From Rhodothermaceae bacterium (lineage in GTDB: Bacteria; Bacteroidota; Rhodothermia; Rhodothermales; Rubricoccaceae): a stretch of DNA of 9,093 nucleotides. The translations under genes were made by a program, and so were the position numbers. The notes below the pieces were generated by a model. That model searched no databases and was not told where the DNA came from. It was given only the letters and a program-made list of their open reading frames with translations. Below, piece by piece: positions 1 through 6,679 of the stretch. The stretch covers positions 1 to 9,093 of the forward strand of contig JABDIZ010000203.1 of the NCBI GenBank assembly GCA_013003465.1, given 5' to 3'. Numbering within the stretch: the first letter of the stretch is position 1; each line of letters starts with the position of its first letter.

Positions 1-1619
1 CCGACATCGTAGTAGAGGTAGCCGAGCGAGAAGCCGACGGGTGTGCGGCGTCCGCGGAACCACGGCTCGGTGAACGAGAGCGTGTAGTTCTGGTACCGCA
101 GGCCGTTGGTGACCACACCGAGCGAGAGTTGCTGCCCATCGCCCATCGGCAGCGGGCTCCAGGCGCTCCCGTTGAAGAGGTTCTGAATCGAGAAGTTGTT
201 GAAGGTCACGCGCGCCTGCAAGAGTAGCCCCGTGGAGCCCCCCCAGCCACCGGAAAGTTCTAGTTGATCGCTCCCCGCCTCGATCAGATTGTACGTCAGA
301 TCAACCGTGGCGTCGTCGTCATTCACGGTCATCTCGGGGCCGTTGCCGAGGCTGGTCTGGTCGAAGTAGTTGAGTTGCAGCAACTCGCGGACGGTGCGCT
401 CGAGGCCCTGGCGGCTGTACGTCTGCCCCGGAATCGTACGCAACTCGCGGCGGATCACGTGATCCTTGGTGCGCGTGTTGCCCCGAATGGCGACCTCGCC
501 AAACTCGTAGACCTCCCCTTCGGCGATCTCGAAGAACAGGTCGAGCGAGTCGCCCGGCGCCTCTACGATGGTCGGGAGGATGTTGAAGCGGAGGTACCCC
601 CGGTCCTGATACAGGCTAGCGATGTCCGTGTGCTCTTGCGTGTAGTAGAGGTTCTTGTCGAGGCGCGAGCGGTCGTAGACGTCCCCGGGCTCGAAGCCCA
701 ACGCGATGCGCAGTTGCTCATCCGTAAACAGCGTGTTGCCTTCGAAATCGATCTGGCGGATGTGGTACTGTGGCCCTTCCTCCACTTCGATTTCCACGAC
801 CACCCCGGCCCCGCCATCGGGCCGCTCCTCGACAAAGAAGGTGTCGCGCACCACACGTGCCCCGTAATAGCCACGGTCGTTGTAGAAGGCGATCAGGTTC
901 TCGAGGTCTTCCTCAAACTTCTCTTCTTCGAAGGTCTCGCGGCCCCAGAAGCGCCACCATCGGTTCTCGGGCGTGTTCTTGAGGCGCTTGCGGAGGGTGC
1001 CCTCGCTGAAGACTTCGTTGCCGACAAAGCGCACATCTGCCACTTCGACGCGGTTGCCCTTGTCCACGCTGAACGTGAGCTCGACGCGCCCCTCGTCCGT
1101 CGGCTGCCGGTCGACAGCGACCTCGACGGAGCGGAAGCCCTTGTCCTCGAAGTAGGCCGTGATGCGCTGTAGGCTCGCGCCGATGTCGGACGGCCGCACG
1201 GCGCGCCCGCGCAGCAGCGGCAGATCCGCGGCCAGGTCGTCGCGCTCGCCTCGGCTCACGCCTTCGATGGTATAGGCTGCGAGGCGGGGCTCCTCTTGTA
1301 CGCGGACCAGGATGTAGACCCCGTCACCCAGCACCCGATCGGCCACCACCTCGACGTTCGAAAACAGTCCTCCGCGATACAAGCGCCGCACGGCCTCGGC
1401 GAAGGCTTCGTCGTACGGAAGCGTCACCGTCTGCCCGGTACGCAGGCCGCTGCTCTGGATGACATACTGCTCGGAGGCGACATCGCCGCCGCCCTCCACA
1501 TCGACCGACACGATCTGGTAGCGCTGCGCAGCCTCAGCCGGAACCGGCTGGGCCAGGGCCTGCCCGAGTGGGGAGGCCGCCAGAATCAGCAGCACAGCAA
1601 AACAGAACGGACGCATCAT
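1..1619 (-). CDS. bamA: Outer membrane protein assembly factor BamA (Omp85), 3' end cut by window edge
   Basis: BamA is the outer-membrane insertase that folds beta-barrel proteins. Translating the minus strand from 1619 gives 539 residues with no stop before the window edge, so the gene is partial. A signal peptide covers about residues 1-24, with a hydrophobic core and a LAQP-type cleavage region. Five POTRA-like repeats follow, starting near residues 34, 110, 190, 283 and 370. Typical repeat cores are VRFVGNEVFSEGTL, IDFEGNTLFTDEQL and VAIRGNTRTKDHVIRREL. The beta-barrel begins near residue 440 (LELSGGWGGSTGLLLQ) and most of it lies outside the window. The Trp-rich stretch in POTRA3 (ENRWWRFWGRETFEEEKFEED) is typical of Bacteroidota-type BamA. 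The start is one of two adjacent ATGs (1619 or 1616); both precede the signal peptide and neither has a Shine-Dalgarno core. uppS lies 227 bases upstream. The five-POTRA length matches BamA rather than the shorter TamA. Family assignment is very secure. Confidence 0.96.
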   Translation of the reverse strand, partial: MMRPFCFAVLLILAASPLGQALAQPVPAEAAQRYQIVSVDVEGGGDVASEQYVIQSSGLRTGQTVTLPYDEAFAEAVRRLYRGGLFSNVEVVADRVLGDGVYILVRVQEEPRLAAYTIEGVSRGERDDLAADLPLLRGRAVRPSDIGASLQRITAYFEDKGFRSVEVAVDRQPTDEGRVELTFSVDKGNRVEVADVRFVGNEVFSEGTLRKRLKNTPENRWWRFWGRETFEEEKFEEDLENLIAFYNDRGYYGARVVRDTFFVEERPDGGAGVVVEIEVEEGPQYHIRQIDFEGNTLFTDEQLRIALGFEPGDVYDRSRLDKNLYYTQEHTDIASLYQDRGYLRFNILPTIVEAPGDSLDLFFEIAEGEVYEFGEVAIRGNTRTKDHVIRRELRTIPGQTYSRQGLERTVRELLQLNYFDQTSLGNGPEMTVNDDDATVDLTYNLIEAGSDQLELSGGWGGSTGLLLQARVTFNNFSIQNLFNGSAWSPLPMGDGQQLSLGVVTNGLRYQNYTLSFTEPWFRGRRTPVGFSLGYLYYDV

Positions 1620-1669
1620 AGCGATAGAATCTGGAAAGAAAGCGTAGCCCGCAGGCCTAGCAGGAAAAG

Positions 1670-1702
1670 CTAATACGGGGGACCCGCGAGCGCAGGGTCA
1701 AA
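1670..1702 (-). promoter_or_regulatory. Candidate promoter of bamA
   Basis: Reading the minus strand, TTTGACC (1702-1696) is followed 20 bases later by TATTAG (1675-1670), with a T-rich stretch just after it. The end of TATTAG is 50 bases from the bamA start. The spacing is too long for a standard sigma-70 promoter. It falls near the wider spacing described for Bacteroidota primary-sigma promoters (TTTG then TAnnTTTG), but the -7 element matches only partly. This is inference from motif and position alone. Confidence 0.28.
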
Positions 1703-1728
1703 CGCCGCCTCCTCCCTGCTCGAACGGG

Positions 1729-1785
1729 CAAAACGGGCGGAATTTGCGGCTTCTGCATGGAGCGGCTGGGGCTGGCACCGCCCGT
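1729..1785 (-). terminator. Weak candidate terminator downstream of uppS
   Basis: On the minus strand, ACGGGCGG (1785-1778) can pair perfectly with CCGCCCGT (1740-1733). A short T run (TTTT, 1733-1730) overlaps the end of the second arm. It lies 62 bases past the uppS stop and just upstream of the candidate bamA promoter. The loop of 37 bases is much longer than in a typical intrinsic terminator, so this may be only a chance pairing in GC-rich DNA. Confidence 0.2.
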
Positions 1786-1846
1786 GTTTTCGGTACTCGC
1801 CCGAACGGGGCGTCCCCCGGGATTATTGCAAGAGGCCAGGGGGCTC

Positions 1847-2662
1847 TCAGGCGTGCCCTTGCGACTCGCGGACGCGGCCAAAGCGCCGCTCGCGGTTCTG
1901 GTAGCTGCGGATGGCCTCGTAGAGCGCCGCACGCCGGAACATCGGCCAGTACAGATCTGACAGGTACAGCTCGGTGTAGGCGATCTGCCAGAGCAAGAAG
2001 TTGGAGATCCGCTGCTCCCCTCCCGTGCGGATGAGCAGGTCTGGATCGGGGATGCCTGCAGTCTCCAGGGAGCCACTAATCATCTCCTCCGTGATCGCGG
2101 CCGGATCAAGGCGCCCGGCCTGCGCCGCTTCGGCGAGATCACGGACGGCCCGCGTCAATTCCCAGCGCCCGCTGTACGAGAGCGCCAAGTGGAGCGTCAT
2201 CCGCTGATTGGTCACCGTCATGGCCATCGCCTCGTCCAGCTCACGGGCGCACCGATCCGGCAAACGCGAGAGGTCACCCAGCGCGTTCAGGCGGATGTCA
2301 TTGCGGTCGAGGCGCTCGGCCTCGCGGCGGAGCGTCCGCACGAGCAACTCCATGAGGGCCGTCACTTCAGCGGCGGGACGCGCCCAGTTCTCCGTCGAGA
2401 AGGTGTAGAGCGTCAGGTGGCGCACGCCGAGTTGAGCCGCCGCCTCCGTGATGTCCCGCACCGATTCCACGCCCTCGCGGTGACCCGATACGCGCCGACG
2501 GCCTTGCGCTTTGGCCCAGCGCCCGTTGCCGTCCATGATGCATGCGATGTGGACCGGAATCTCGCCCCGGTCCTTGAGCGCCGCCTGCGCCGCCGCGTCC
2601 TCCGCAGACTGCGCAGTCTTCGACAGGCGAACGGGCTCAGCAGAGGGCGAGGACACAGGCAT
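1847..2662 (-). CDS. uppS: Isoprenyl transferase (undecaprenyl diphosphate synthase)
   Basis: This cis-prenyltransferase adds isopentenyl diphosphate units to farnesyl diphosphate. The C55 product is the lipid carrier for peptidoglycan and surface polysaccharide. The 271-residue protein shows the family signature HIACIMDGNGRWAKAQG, with the catalytic/Mg-binding Asp at residue 44 and the following GNGRWA diphosphate-binding loop. The C-terminal block LIRTGGEQRISNFLLWQ begins at residue 210, and YTELY with its conserved Glu lies near residue 231. E. coli UppS is 253 residues with its Asp at 26, so this protein has about 18 extra residues at the N-terminus, rich in Ala, Ser and Glu. The ATG at 2662 is the only start that opens this frame close upstream of the signature, and it lacks a Shine-Dalgarno core. 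rseP ends 63 bases upstream, so cotranscription with it is likely. Product length is not readable from sequence; the essential C55 role is inferred from family and neighbours. Confidence 0.95.
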   Translation of the reverse strand: MPVSSPSAEPVRLSKTAQSAEDAAAQAALKDRGEIPVHIACIMDGNGRWAKAQGRRRVSGHREGVESVRDITEAAAQLGVRHLTLYTFSTENWARPAAEVTALMELLVRTLRREAERLDRNDIRLNALGDLSRLPDRCARELDEAMAMTVTNQRMTLHLALSYSGRWELTRAVRDLAEAAQAGRLDPAAITEEMISGSLETAGIPDPDLLIRTGGEQRISNFLLWQIAYTELYLSDLYWPMFRRAALYEAIRSYQNRERRFGRVRESQGHA

Positions 2663-2694
2663 TAATGGGGGGATCAGATGGACGGCGTCAAGCT

Positions 2695-2719
2695 ACGTTC
2701 GGATACATCCGAGCAACGT
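2695..2719 (-). repeat. Bulged palindrome between rseP and uppS
   Basis: ACGTTCGGAT (2695-2704) pairs with ATCCGA plus ACGT (2707-2712 and 2716-2719) around a two-base centre, leaving a 3-base bulge (2713-2715). The inner 14 bases, TCGGATACATCCGA (2699-2712), form a perfect dyad apart from the two central bases. It begins just after the rseP stop and lies 33-57 bases upstream of the uppS start. No T run follows on either strand, so it does not look like an intrinsic terminator. An operator, an RNA-processing hairpin or part of a promoter are all possible. Confidence 0.4.
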
Positions 2720-2725
2720 TTAGCC

Positions 2726-4111
2726 TTAGCCAAACCACCGTACGGCGTCGTTGAAGATCACGAAGACCATGAACACCAGCAGCATCACCATCCCGACTTG
2801 CTGCACCACGAGGCGGAACTTGACGCTTGGCTCGCGCCGCGTGATGGCCTCGTAGAGCAGGAAAACGAGGTGCCCGCCATCGAGCACCGGAATCGGGAGG
2901 ATGTTGAAGATGGCGAGTGCGATGGAGAGCAGCCCCACGATGGCCCAGAAGCTGCGCAGGCCGACATCGGCGGCTTCCTTGGTCTGCTTGGCGATCATGA
3001 GCGGGCCACCCACGGAGTCGCGCACACTCTCCTTGCCGCTGAAAAGTCGGCCAAAGAAGTTGACGTACAGGCTGACGGTGTCCCAGGTCATCCGCGAACC
3101 GGCCGCGATGCCTTCCATGAGCCCGAAGCGGCGGAACTCGCGGCCGTACTCCAGGTCGTTCGTAATCCCCACCACAAAGCCATCCGCCCGCGCCTCTGGT
3201 GTGATCGTCGTCTCCAAGATCGCGAGGTCGCCCCGGCGTTCGATGGGCGTCGGATCTCCAGCCTCCAGGAGCGAATCGGGGCGCGCGATGCGGAACGCGA
3301 GCGGTTGTCCTTCCGATTCCGCAATCACCTCAGCGAGTTGCGGCCACTGGCGAGCGTCTTGCTCGGCAATGGTGAGCACACGGTCCCCGCGCCGCAGCCC
3401 AGCTTCCTCCGCCGGCGAACCGGCCTGGACCGAACCCACCGCCGAAGGCAAATAGCCAACCCCGAAGGCCTCCGCTCGGCTGATGCGCGAGAGTAGTCGA
3501 TCGGGCCCGGTGAGTTCTACTGTCTCGCCATTGCGCTTCACCGTCACGATCATCGGATCGGCGGTGAAGGTCTCTCCCGAGAACACGTCCTCAAACCGCT
3601 CCGGTCGCTCGCCGTTGACCGTCAGAATCCTATCGCCCGTCCGCAGGCCCATCTCGTAGGCGACCGACGAGTCAGCAACGGCGATGCCGTCCACGTTGTC
3701 TATCGGGGTGTAGGCGGCGCCGTACCACAGCGTCAGCCCGATGAACACCATGAAGGCGAAAACTAGGTTGAAGAGGACGCCACCCGAGATAACCAGCATC
3801 CGCTGCCAGACCGGTTTCGAGCGATACTCGTCTGGCTCCGGCTCGGACACGAGCGAGTCGGTGTCCAGGCTCTCGTCGATCATTCCGGCGATCTTGACGT
3901 AGCCGCCGAGCGGCACCGCCCCGAGCCGGTATTCAGTGTCGCCTACCTGCTTACGCCACACGACAGGCGGGAAGCCGATGGAAAAGGCGTCCACGCGCAT
4001 GCCAAACAAGCGCGCGAAGAGAAAGTGACCGAGTTCGTGCACGAACACGAGGATGCCCAGCGCGAGGGCGACCCAGAACACGTACGAGAGAATATTGAGG
4101 AGGGCATCCAT
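2726..4111 (-). CDS. rseP: RseP-type site-2 intramembrane zinc metalloprotease with two PDZ domains
   Basis: This is an inner-membrane site-2 protease. In E. coli, RseP makes the intramembrane cut in anti-sigma factor RseA and also clears remnant signal peptides. The 461-residue protein (E. coli 450) carries the zinc motif HELGH at residues 25-29 inside the first membrane segment. It has the membrane-associated loop LGGYVKIAG near 68-76, a second membrane segment with SGGVLFN near 109-115, and the third zinc ligand in the LDG motif at 410-412 (NILPIPVLDGGH). The last membrane segment lies close to the C-terminus. Two PDZ-like domains lie between, with cores MGLRTGDRILTVNGE and AGLRRGDRVLTIAEQ. 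The ATG at 4111 places HELGH at the usual distance from the N-terminus. The gene lies 106 bases after dxr and 63 bases before uppS. Because an ECF sigma/anti-sigma pair sits upstream of dxr, that anti-sigma factor is a natural candidate substrate, but this is inference. Confidence 0.95.
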   Translation of the reverse strand: MDALLNILSYVFWVALALGILVFVHELGHFLFARLFGMRVDAFSIGFPPVVWRKQVGDTEYRLGAVPLGGYVKIAGMIDESLDTDSLVSEPEPDEYRSKPVWQRMLVISGGVLFNLVFAFMVFIGLTLWYGAAYTPIDNVDGIAVADSSVAYEMGLRTGDRILTVNGERPERFEDVFSGETFTADPMIVTVKRNGETVELTGPDRLLSRISRAEAFGVGYLPSAVGSVQAGSPAEEAGLRRGDRVLTIAEQDARQWPQLAEVIAESEGQPLAFRIARPDSLLEAGDPTPIERRGDLAILETTITPEARADGFVVGITNDLEYGREFRRFGLMEGIAAGSRMTWDTVSLYVNFFGRLFSGKESVRDSVGGPLMIAKQTKEAADVGLRSFWAIVGLLSIALAIFNILPIPVLDGGHLVFLLYEAITRREPSVKFRLVVQQVGMVMLLVFMVFVIFNDAVRWFG

Positions 4112-4175
4112 ACCAGGGGGGACTCTGCGAAAAGCGTCGGCTGGGCCAGCAACGGGCTAGCACACAGCAATCGTC

Positions 4176-4202
4176 TACGGACAAACTACGCGCGCCCGTT
4201 CC
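4176..4202 (-). promoter_or_regulatory. Speculative ECF-type promoter of rseP
   Basis: On the minus strand, GGAAC (4202-4198) is followed by 15 bases and then GTCCGTA (4182-4176), 65 bases upstream of the rseP start. GGAAC is the classic -35 core of many ECF sigma factors, and GTCC also appears in the candidate -10 of the sigma gene in this window. The spacer is two bases shorter than at the sigma gene, and GGAAC lies inside a small GC-rich hairpin (4194-4206). Support is weak. Confidence 0.18.
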
Positions 4203-4217
4203 GGGCTCGGCAACAAT

Positions 4218-5420
4218 TCACGCACGGACCGCTACGCGGTTGTGGACGAGGCGCCGGGCCTCCTGGTCTACGGCGATGAGAGCCTCCAACGAGTCACCGT
4301 CCTCAGCAGTCCTCTGCCCGAGCGCGTCCTCGATCAACTCCGGGATGTCGGCGAACCCGATCTGCTCGTTGAGAAAAAGCGCCACGGCCGCTTCGTTAGC
4401 CGCGTTGAGCACGGCCGGAGCCGTTCCGCCCTGCCGGAGCGCCTCGAAGGCGAGTCCGAGGGATGGGAAGCGCTCTAGGTCCGGCGCTTCAAAGTCGAGA
4501 CAACGGAGCGCGGACCAGTCGATGCGGTCGTGCGGCGCGGACCAGCGATCCGGGTAGGTGAGGGCGTACTGGATGGGCACCTTCATGTCCGGCACGCCGA
4601 GCTGCGCCTTCGTGGAGCCATCGCGGAAGGTGACGAGCGAGTGGATAATGGACTGCGGGTGGACGAGTACCTCGATCTGCTCTGGCGGCAAACCAAACAG
4701 CCAGTGGGCCTCGATCACCTCCAGCCCCTTGTTCATCAGCGTGGCCGAGTCGATGGTGATCTTGGCACCCATGCTCCAGTTCGGGTGGGCGAGCGCCTCG
4801 GCGCGCGTGATGGTGCTGAACGTATCGGCCGGACGCGCCCGAAATGGCCCGCCGGAGGCCGTCAGCGTTAGCATCTCGATGGCCGTCGGATCTTCGCCGA
4901 CGAGGCACTGGAAGATGGCCGAGTGCTCCGAGTCTACGGGCAGCAGCGTCGCGCCGTGTTCGCGGGCGAGGCGCTGCACGAGCGCCCCAGCCATGACGAG
5001 CGTTTCCTTGTTAGCGAGTGCCACGGTTTTGCCCGCTTCTACCGCCACAAGCGTCGGACGCAGTCCTGCCGCGCCCACGATGGCCGCCACCACCACGTCC
5101 ACGGTGTCCAGCATGGCGATCTCGGCGAGGGCATCAACCCCAGCGAGCACCCGGACGCCCGTTCCCGCCAGGGACTCCTTCAGAGCCGCATACCCCGTTT
5201 CATCCGCGAGGCACACCACGTCTGGACGGTACTGCCGGGCTTGCTCAGCCAAGAGCGCCCCGTTCGAGCCTGCGGCGAGCGCCCGGACCTGCAACCGCTC
5301 GGGAAAGAGCGTGGCAATCTCCAGCGTCTGCGTTCCGATGGACCCTGTTGAGCCAAGGATGGCGAGGCCCCGTTCGCGAGCAGCGGGAACGGACGCGGGG
5401 TGAAAGGATGCGGGTAGCAT
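4218..5420 (-). CDS. dxr: 1-deoxy-D-xylulose 5-phosphate reductoisomerase
   Basis: Dxr converts 1-deoxy-D-xylulose 5-phosphate to 2-C-methyl-D-erythritol 4-phosphate using NADPH and a divalent metal. It is the committed step of the non-mevalonate isoprenoid pathway, in the cytosol. The 400-residue length matches the family (E. coli 398). Visible motifs are the NADPH-binding loop GSTGSIGTQTL at 23-32, LANKETLVMAG near 135-144, and the metal ligands Asp163 and Glu165 in PVDSEHSAIFQ. The flexible substrate loop HPNWSMGAKITIDSATLMNKGLE ends with the third ligand Glu234, and VHPQSIIHS follows. The ATG at 5420 leaves about 17 residues before the first beta strand, longer than in E. coli but plausible. 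The anti-sigma gene ends 66 bases upstream and rseP starts 106 bases downstream. Its product feeds the isoprenyl diphosphates that UppS uses two genes later. All key residues appear intact. Confidence 0.97.
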   Translation of the reverse strand: MLPASFHPASVPAARERGLAILGSTGSIGTQTLEIATLFPERLQVRALAAGSNGALLAEQARQYRPDVVCLADETGYAALKESLAGTGVRVLAGVDALAEIAMLDTVDVVVAAIVGAAGLRPTLVAVEAGKTVALANKETLVMAGALVQRLAREHGATLLPVDSEHSAIFQCLVGEDPTAIEMLTLTASGGPFRARPADTFSTITRAEALAHPNWSMGAKITIDSATLMNKGLEVIEAHWLFGLPPEQIEVLVHPQSIIHSLVTFRDGSTKAQLGVPDMKVPIQYALTYPDRWSAPHDRIDWSALRCLDFEAPDLERFPSLGLAFEALRQGGTAPAVLNAANEAAVALFLNEQIGFADIPELIEDALGQRTAEDGDSLEALIAVDQEARRLVHNRVAVRA

Positions 5421-5486
5421 GGCGCGGGCGAAATTGGCAGGGGCCTAAGATAGAGCCGCCCACTGCGCATACATCCGCGTCTGCTC

Positions 5487-5978
5487 CTATCGCCCCAGCT
5501 TCTCGACTTCTACCGTGATACCGGGATCGATAATGTAAAGTGCGTTGCCGTCGTCGGTGACGGTTTCCGTCAGGCGGTAGGCGGGTGCGGTCTCCGCCTC
5601 GGCCATCGGCGCCGGGCGCACGAACAGGCCAATAGCCACAATCACCACAGCGGCAAGCAGGGCCGTCCCGACCGGTATCCGTTGGCGCAACGGCGCGCTG
5701 ATGCGGCGGCGCTCGGCGGCGCGGTCGGGCGCGGGATGCGCCGCGCGGCGCAGGCGATCGATCTGCGCAAAGACGGCCTCATCGGCGGCGGGCGGAACCA
5801 GCAGGGCTTCCTGACGAGCGGCCAGTCGGAAGGCCAGCAGCGCGTTGAACTGCGTCCGGCACCCGGCGCAGGTGGCGAGGTGAGCGAACAACTCCGCCTG
5901 CCGAGCCGACGAGAGTTCGCCGTCTACGTACAGGTTCAGGAGCGCTTCCGGGTGGGGATCGGTGCAGGTCATCATCAT
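5487..5978 (-). CDS. Membrane-anchored zinc-finger anti-sigma factor
   Basis: This is a probable anti-sigma factor holding the adjacent ECF sigma factor inactive at the inner membrane. From the ATG at 5978 it has 163 residues. The cytosolic N-terminus carries the ZAS/zf-HC2 motif HLATCAGC (His33, Cys37, Cys40), preceded by ALLNLYVDGELS. An upstream Cys5 or His9 could be the fourth zinc ligand. A basic linker leads to one membrane segment near residues 103-120 (VGTALLAAVVIVAIGLFV), followed by an extracytoplasmic tail of only about 43 residues. The start is uncertain. Three ATGs in a row (5978, 5975, 5972) are possible, and a GTG at 5996 abuts the sigma stop (TGAGTG) and would add six residues, allowing translational coupling. 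No Shine-Dalgarno core helps the choice. The order sigma then anti-sigma is the usual one for such pairs. The protein does not closely resemble RseA outside its topology, so no gene symbol is given. Confidence 0.85.
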   Translation of the reverse strand: MMMTCTDPHPEALLNLYVDGELSSARQAELFAHLATCAGCRTQFNALLAFRLAARQEALLVPPAADEAVFAQIDRLRRAAHPAPDRAAERRRISAPLRQRIPVGTALLAAVVIVAIGLFVRPAPMAEAETAPAYRLTETVTDDGNALYIIDPGITVEVEKLGR

Positions 5979-5996
5979 CGGGGGAATCGGGCTCAC

Positions 5997-6611
5997 TCAG
6001 ACCAATCGGGAAGGAGATGCAGGCACGAGCCTGCGGCTAGGGTCGGCCGCGCCCTCGGTCCCCTCCTCCGCCGTTTCGATCCACGGGCGGAGAAATTCGC
6101 CGAGTTTGCGCCGGGCCTTGAACAAGCGGCTCTTGACGGACGAGACCGTGTTGCGCGTCACCGCTGCGATCTCGTCGTAGGAGAGGTTCTGGTATTCGCG
6201 GAGCACGAGCACTTCGCGGTACTCGGGCGAGAGTTCGGCGAGGAAGCGGTTGACGAGGTCGACCTGTTCGGCTTTGAGGAGGTGGGCGAACGGCGTCTCG
6301 GAGTCAGTCAGCGGCGCTGCGTCGTCGGGCAGACCGGTGTGGCGACCGGCCCGGCGCAGCGTGTTGAGGCACTGATTGCGCGCAATCGTGAAGAGGTAGG
6401 CCTTGAACGAGCCCGCGTTGAGGAGCCGCTGGCGGTTCTCGTAGACCCGGACGAAGGCCTCCTGCATCACGTCCTGCGCCGCGGCGCGGTCGAGCAGCAT
6501 CTTCGCGCAGAAGGCGTAGACAGGACCTTTGTATCGGTTGTAGAGTGCGACGAAGGCGAATTCGTCGCCGCCCTGAAACGCCTCGATGAGCGCGCGATCA
6601 GAATGCGTCAT
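5997..6611 (-). CDS. ECF-family RNA polymerase sigma factor (RpoE/SigW-like)
   Basis: This alternative sigma factor of the extracytoplasmic-function type directs RNA polymerase to stress promoters. The 204-residue protein has sigma region 2 at about residues 18-88 (FVALYNRYKGPVYAFC, then AQDVMQEAFVRVYENR and FKAYLFTIARNQCLNTLRR). Region 4 lies at about 122-172, with the helix-turn-helix LSYDEIAAVTRNTVSSVKSRLFKARRKL. Region 3 is absent, as expected for ECF proteins. A tail of about 30 residues after region 4 (ETAEEGTEGAADPSRR...) is longer than in minimal ECF factors and looks unstructured. The ATG at 6611 begins MTHSDRALIEAFQGGDEFAF, a normal ECF N-terminus. The gene is followed immediately by its anti-sigma factor and diverges from a parvulin lipoprotein gene. 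A candidate self-recognised promoter lies about 30-58 bases upstream. Which ECF subgroup it belongs to cannot be settled from sequence alone. Confidence 0.93.
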   Translation of the reverse strand: MTHSDRALIEAFQGGDEFAFVALYNRYKGPVYAFCAKMLLDRAAAQDVMQEAFVRVYENRQRLLNAGSFKAYLFTIARNQCLNTLRRAGRHTGLPDDAAPLTDSETPFAHLLKAEQVDLVNRFLAELSPEYREVLVLREYQNLSYDEIAAVTRNTVSSVKSRLFKARRKLGEFLRPWIETAEEGTEGAADPSRRLVPASPSRLV

Positions 6612-6640
6612 GCAGCCGCCGGGTGCAGGTGGATCCGCCG

Positions 6641-6669
6641 GTAGGACACGGCACCGGGGTGAAAGTTGC
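6641..6669 (-). promoter_or_regulatory. Candidate ECF-type autoregulatory promoter of the sigma gene
   Basis: On the minus strand, GCAACTTT begins at 6669. CGTGTCCTA (6650-6642) follows, giving AAC, 17 bases, then GTC. ECF promoters typically carry an AAC-containing -35 element and a CGT/GTC-type -10 element at this spacing, and ECF operons are commonly autoregulated. A start point near 6636 would leave a leader of about 25 bases before the ATG at 6611. The motif is a by-eye match and is not proof of use. Confidence 0.42.
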
Positions 6670-6679
6670 TCCGGGTTGT

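Noticed and set aside
264..1172. Long plus-strand open frame of 302 codons
   Set aside because: It lies antisense to bamA, whose minus-strand translation shows clear POTRA repeats and barrel. Such frames are common opposite GC-rich genes, and this one has no recognisable domain.
2678..3496. Plus-strand open frame of 272 codons
   Set aside because: It is antisense to rseP, whose HELGH, PDZ and LDG motifs prove the minus-strand frame. The His- and Glu-rich translation looks like an antisense shadow.
4194..4206. GCCCG-TTC-CGGGC hairpin just after the dxr stop as a terminator
   Set aside because: The stem is only 5 bp and no T run follows on the minus strand.
4558..5403. Plus-strand open frame of 281 codons
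   Set aside because: It is antisense to dxr, with a Ser/Ala/Arg-rich, low-information translation.
5445..5452. TATCTTAG on the minus strand as a dxr promoter element
   Set aside because: It resembles TAnnTTTG in 7 of 8 positions and is well placed, but no TTG-type upstream element is found. The 66-base gap fits readthrough from the anti-sigma gene equally well.
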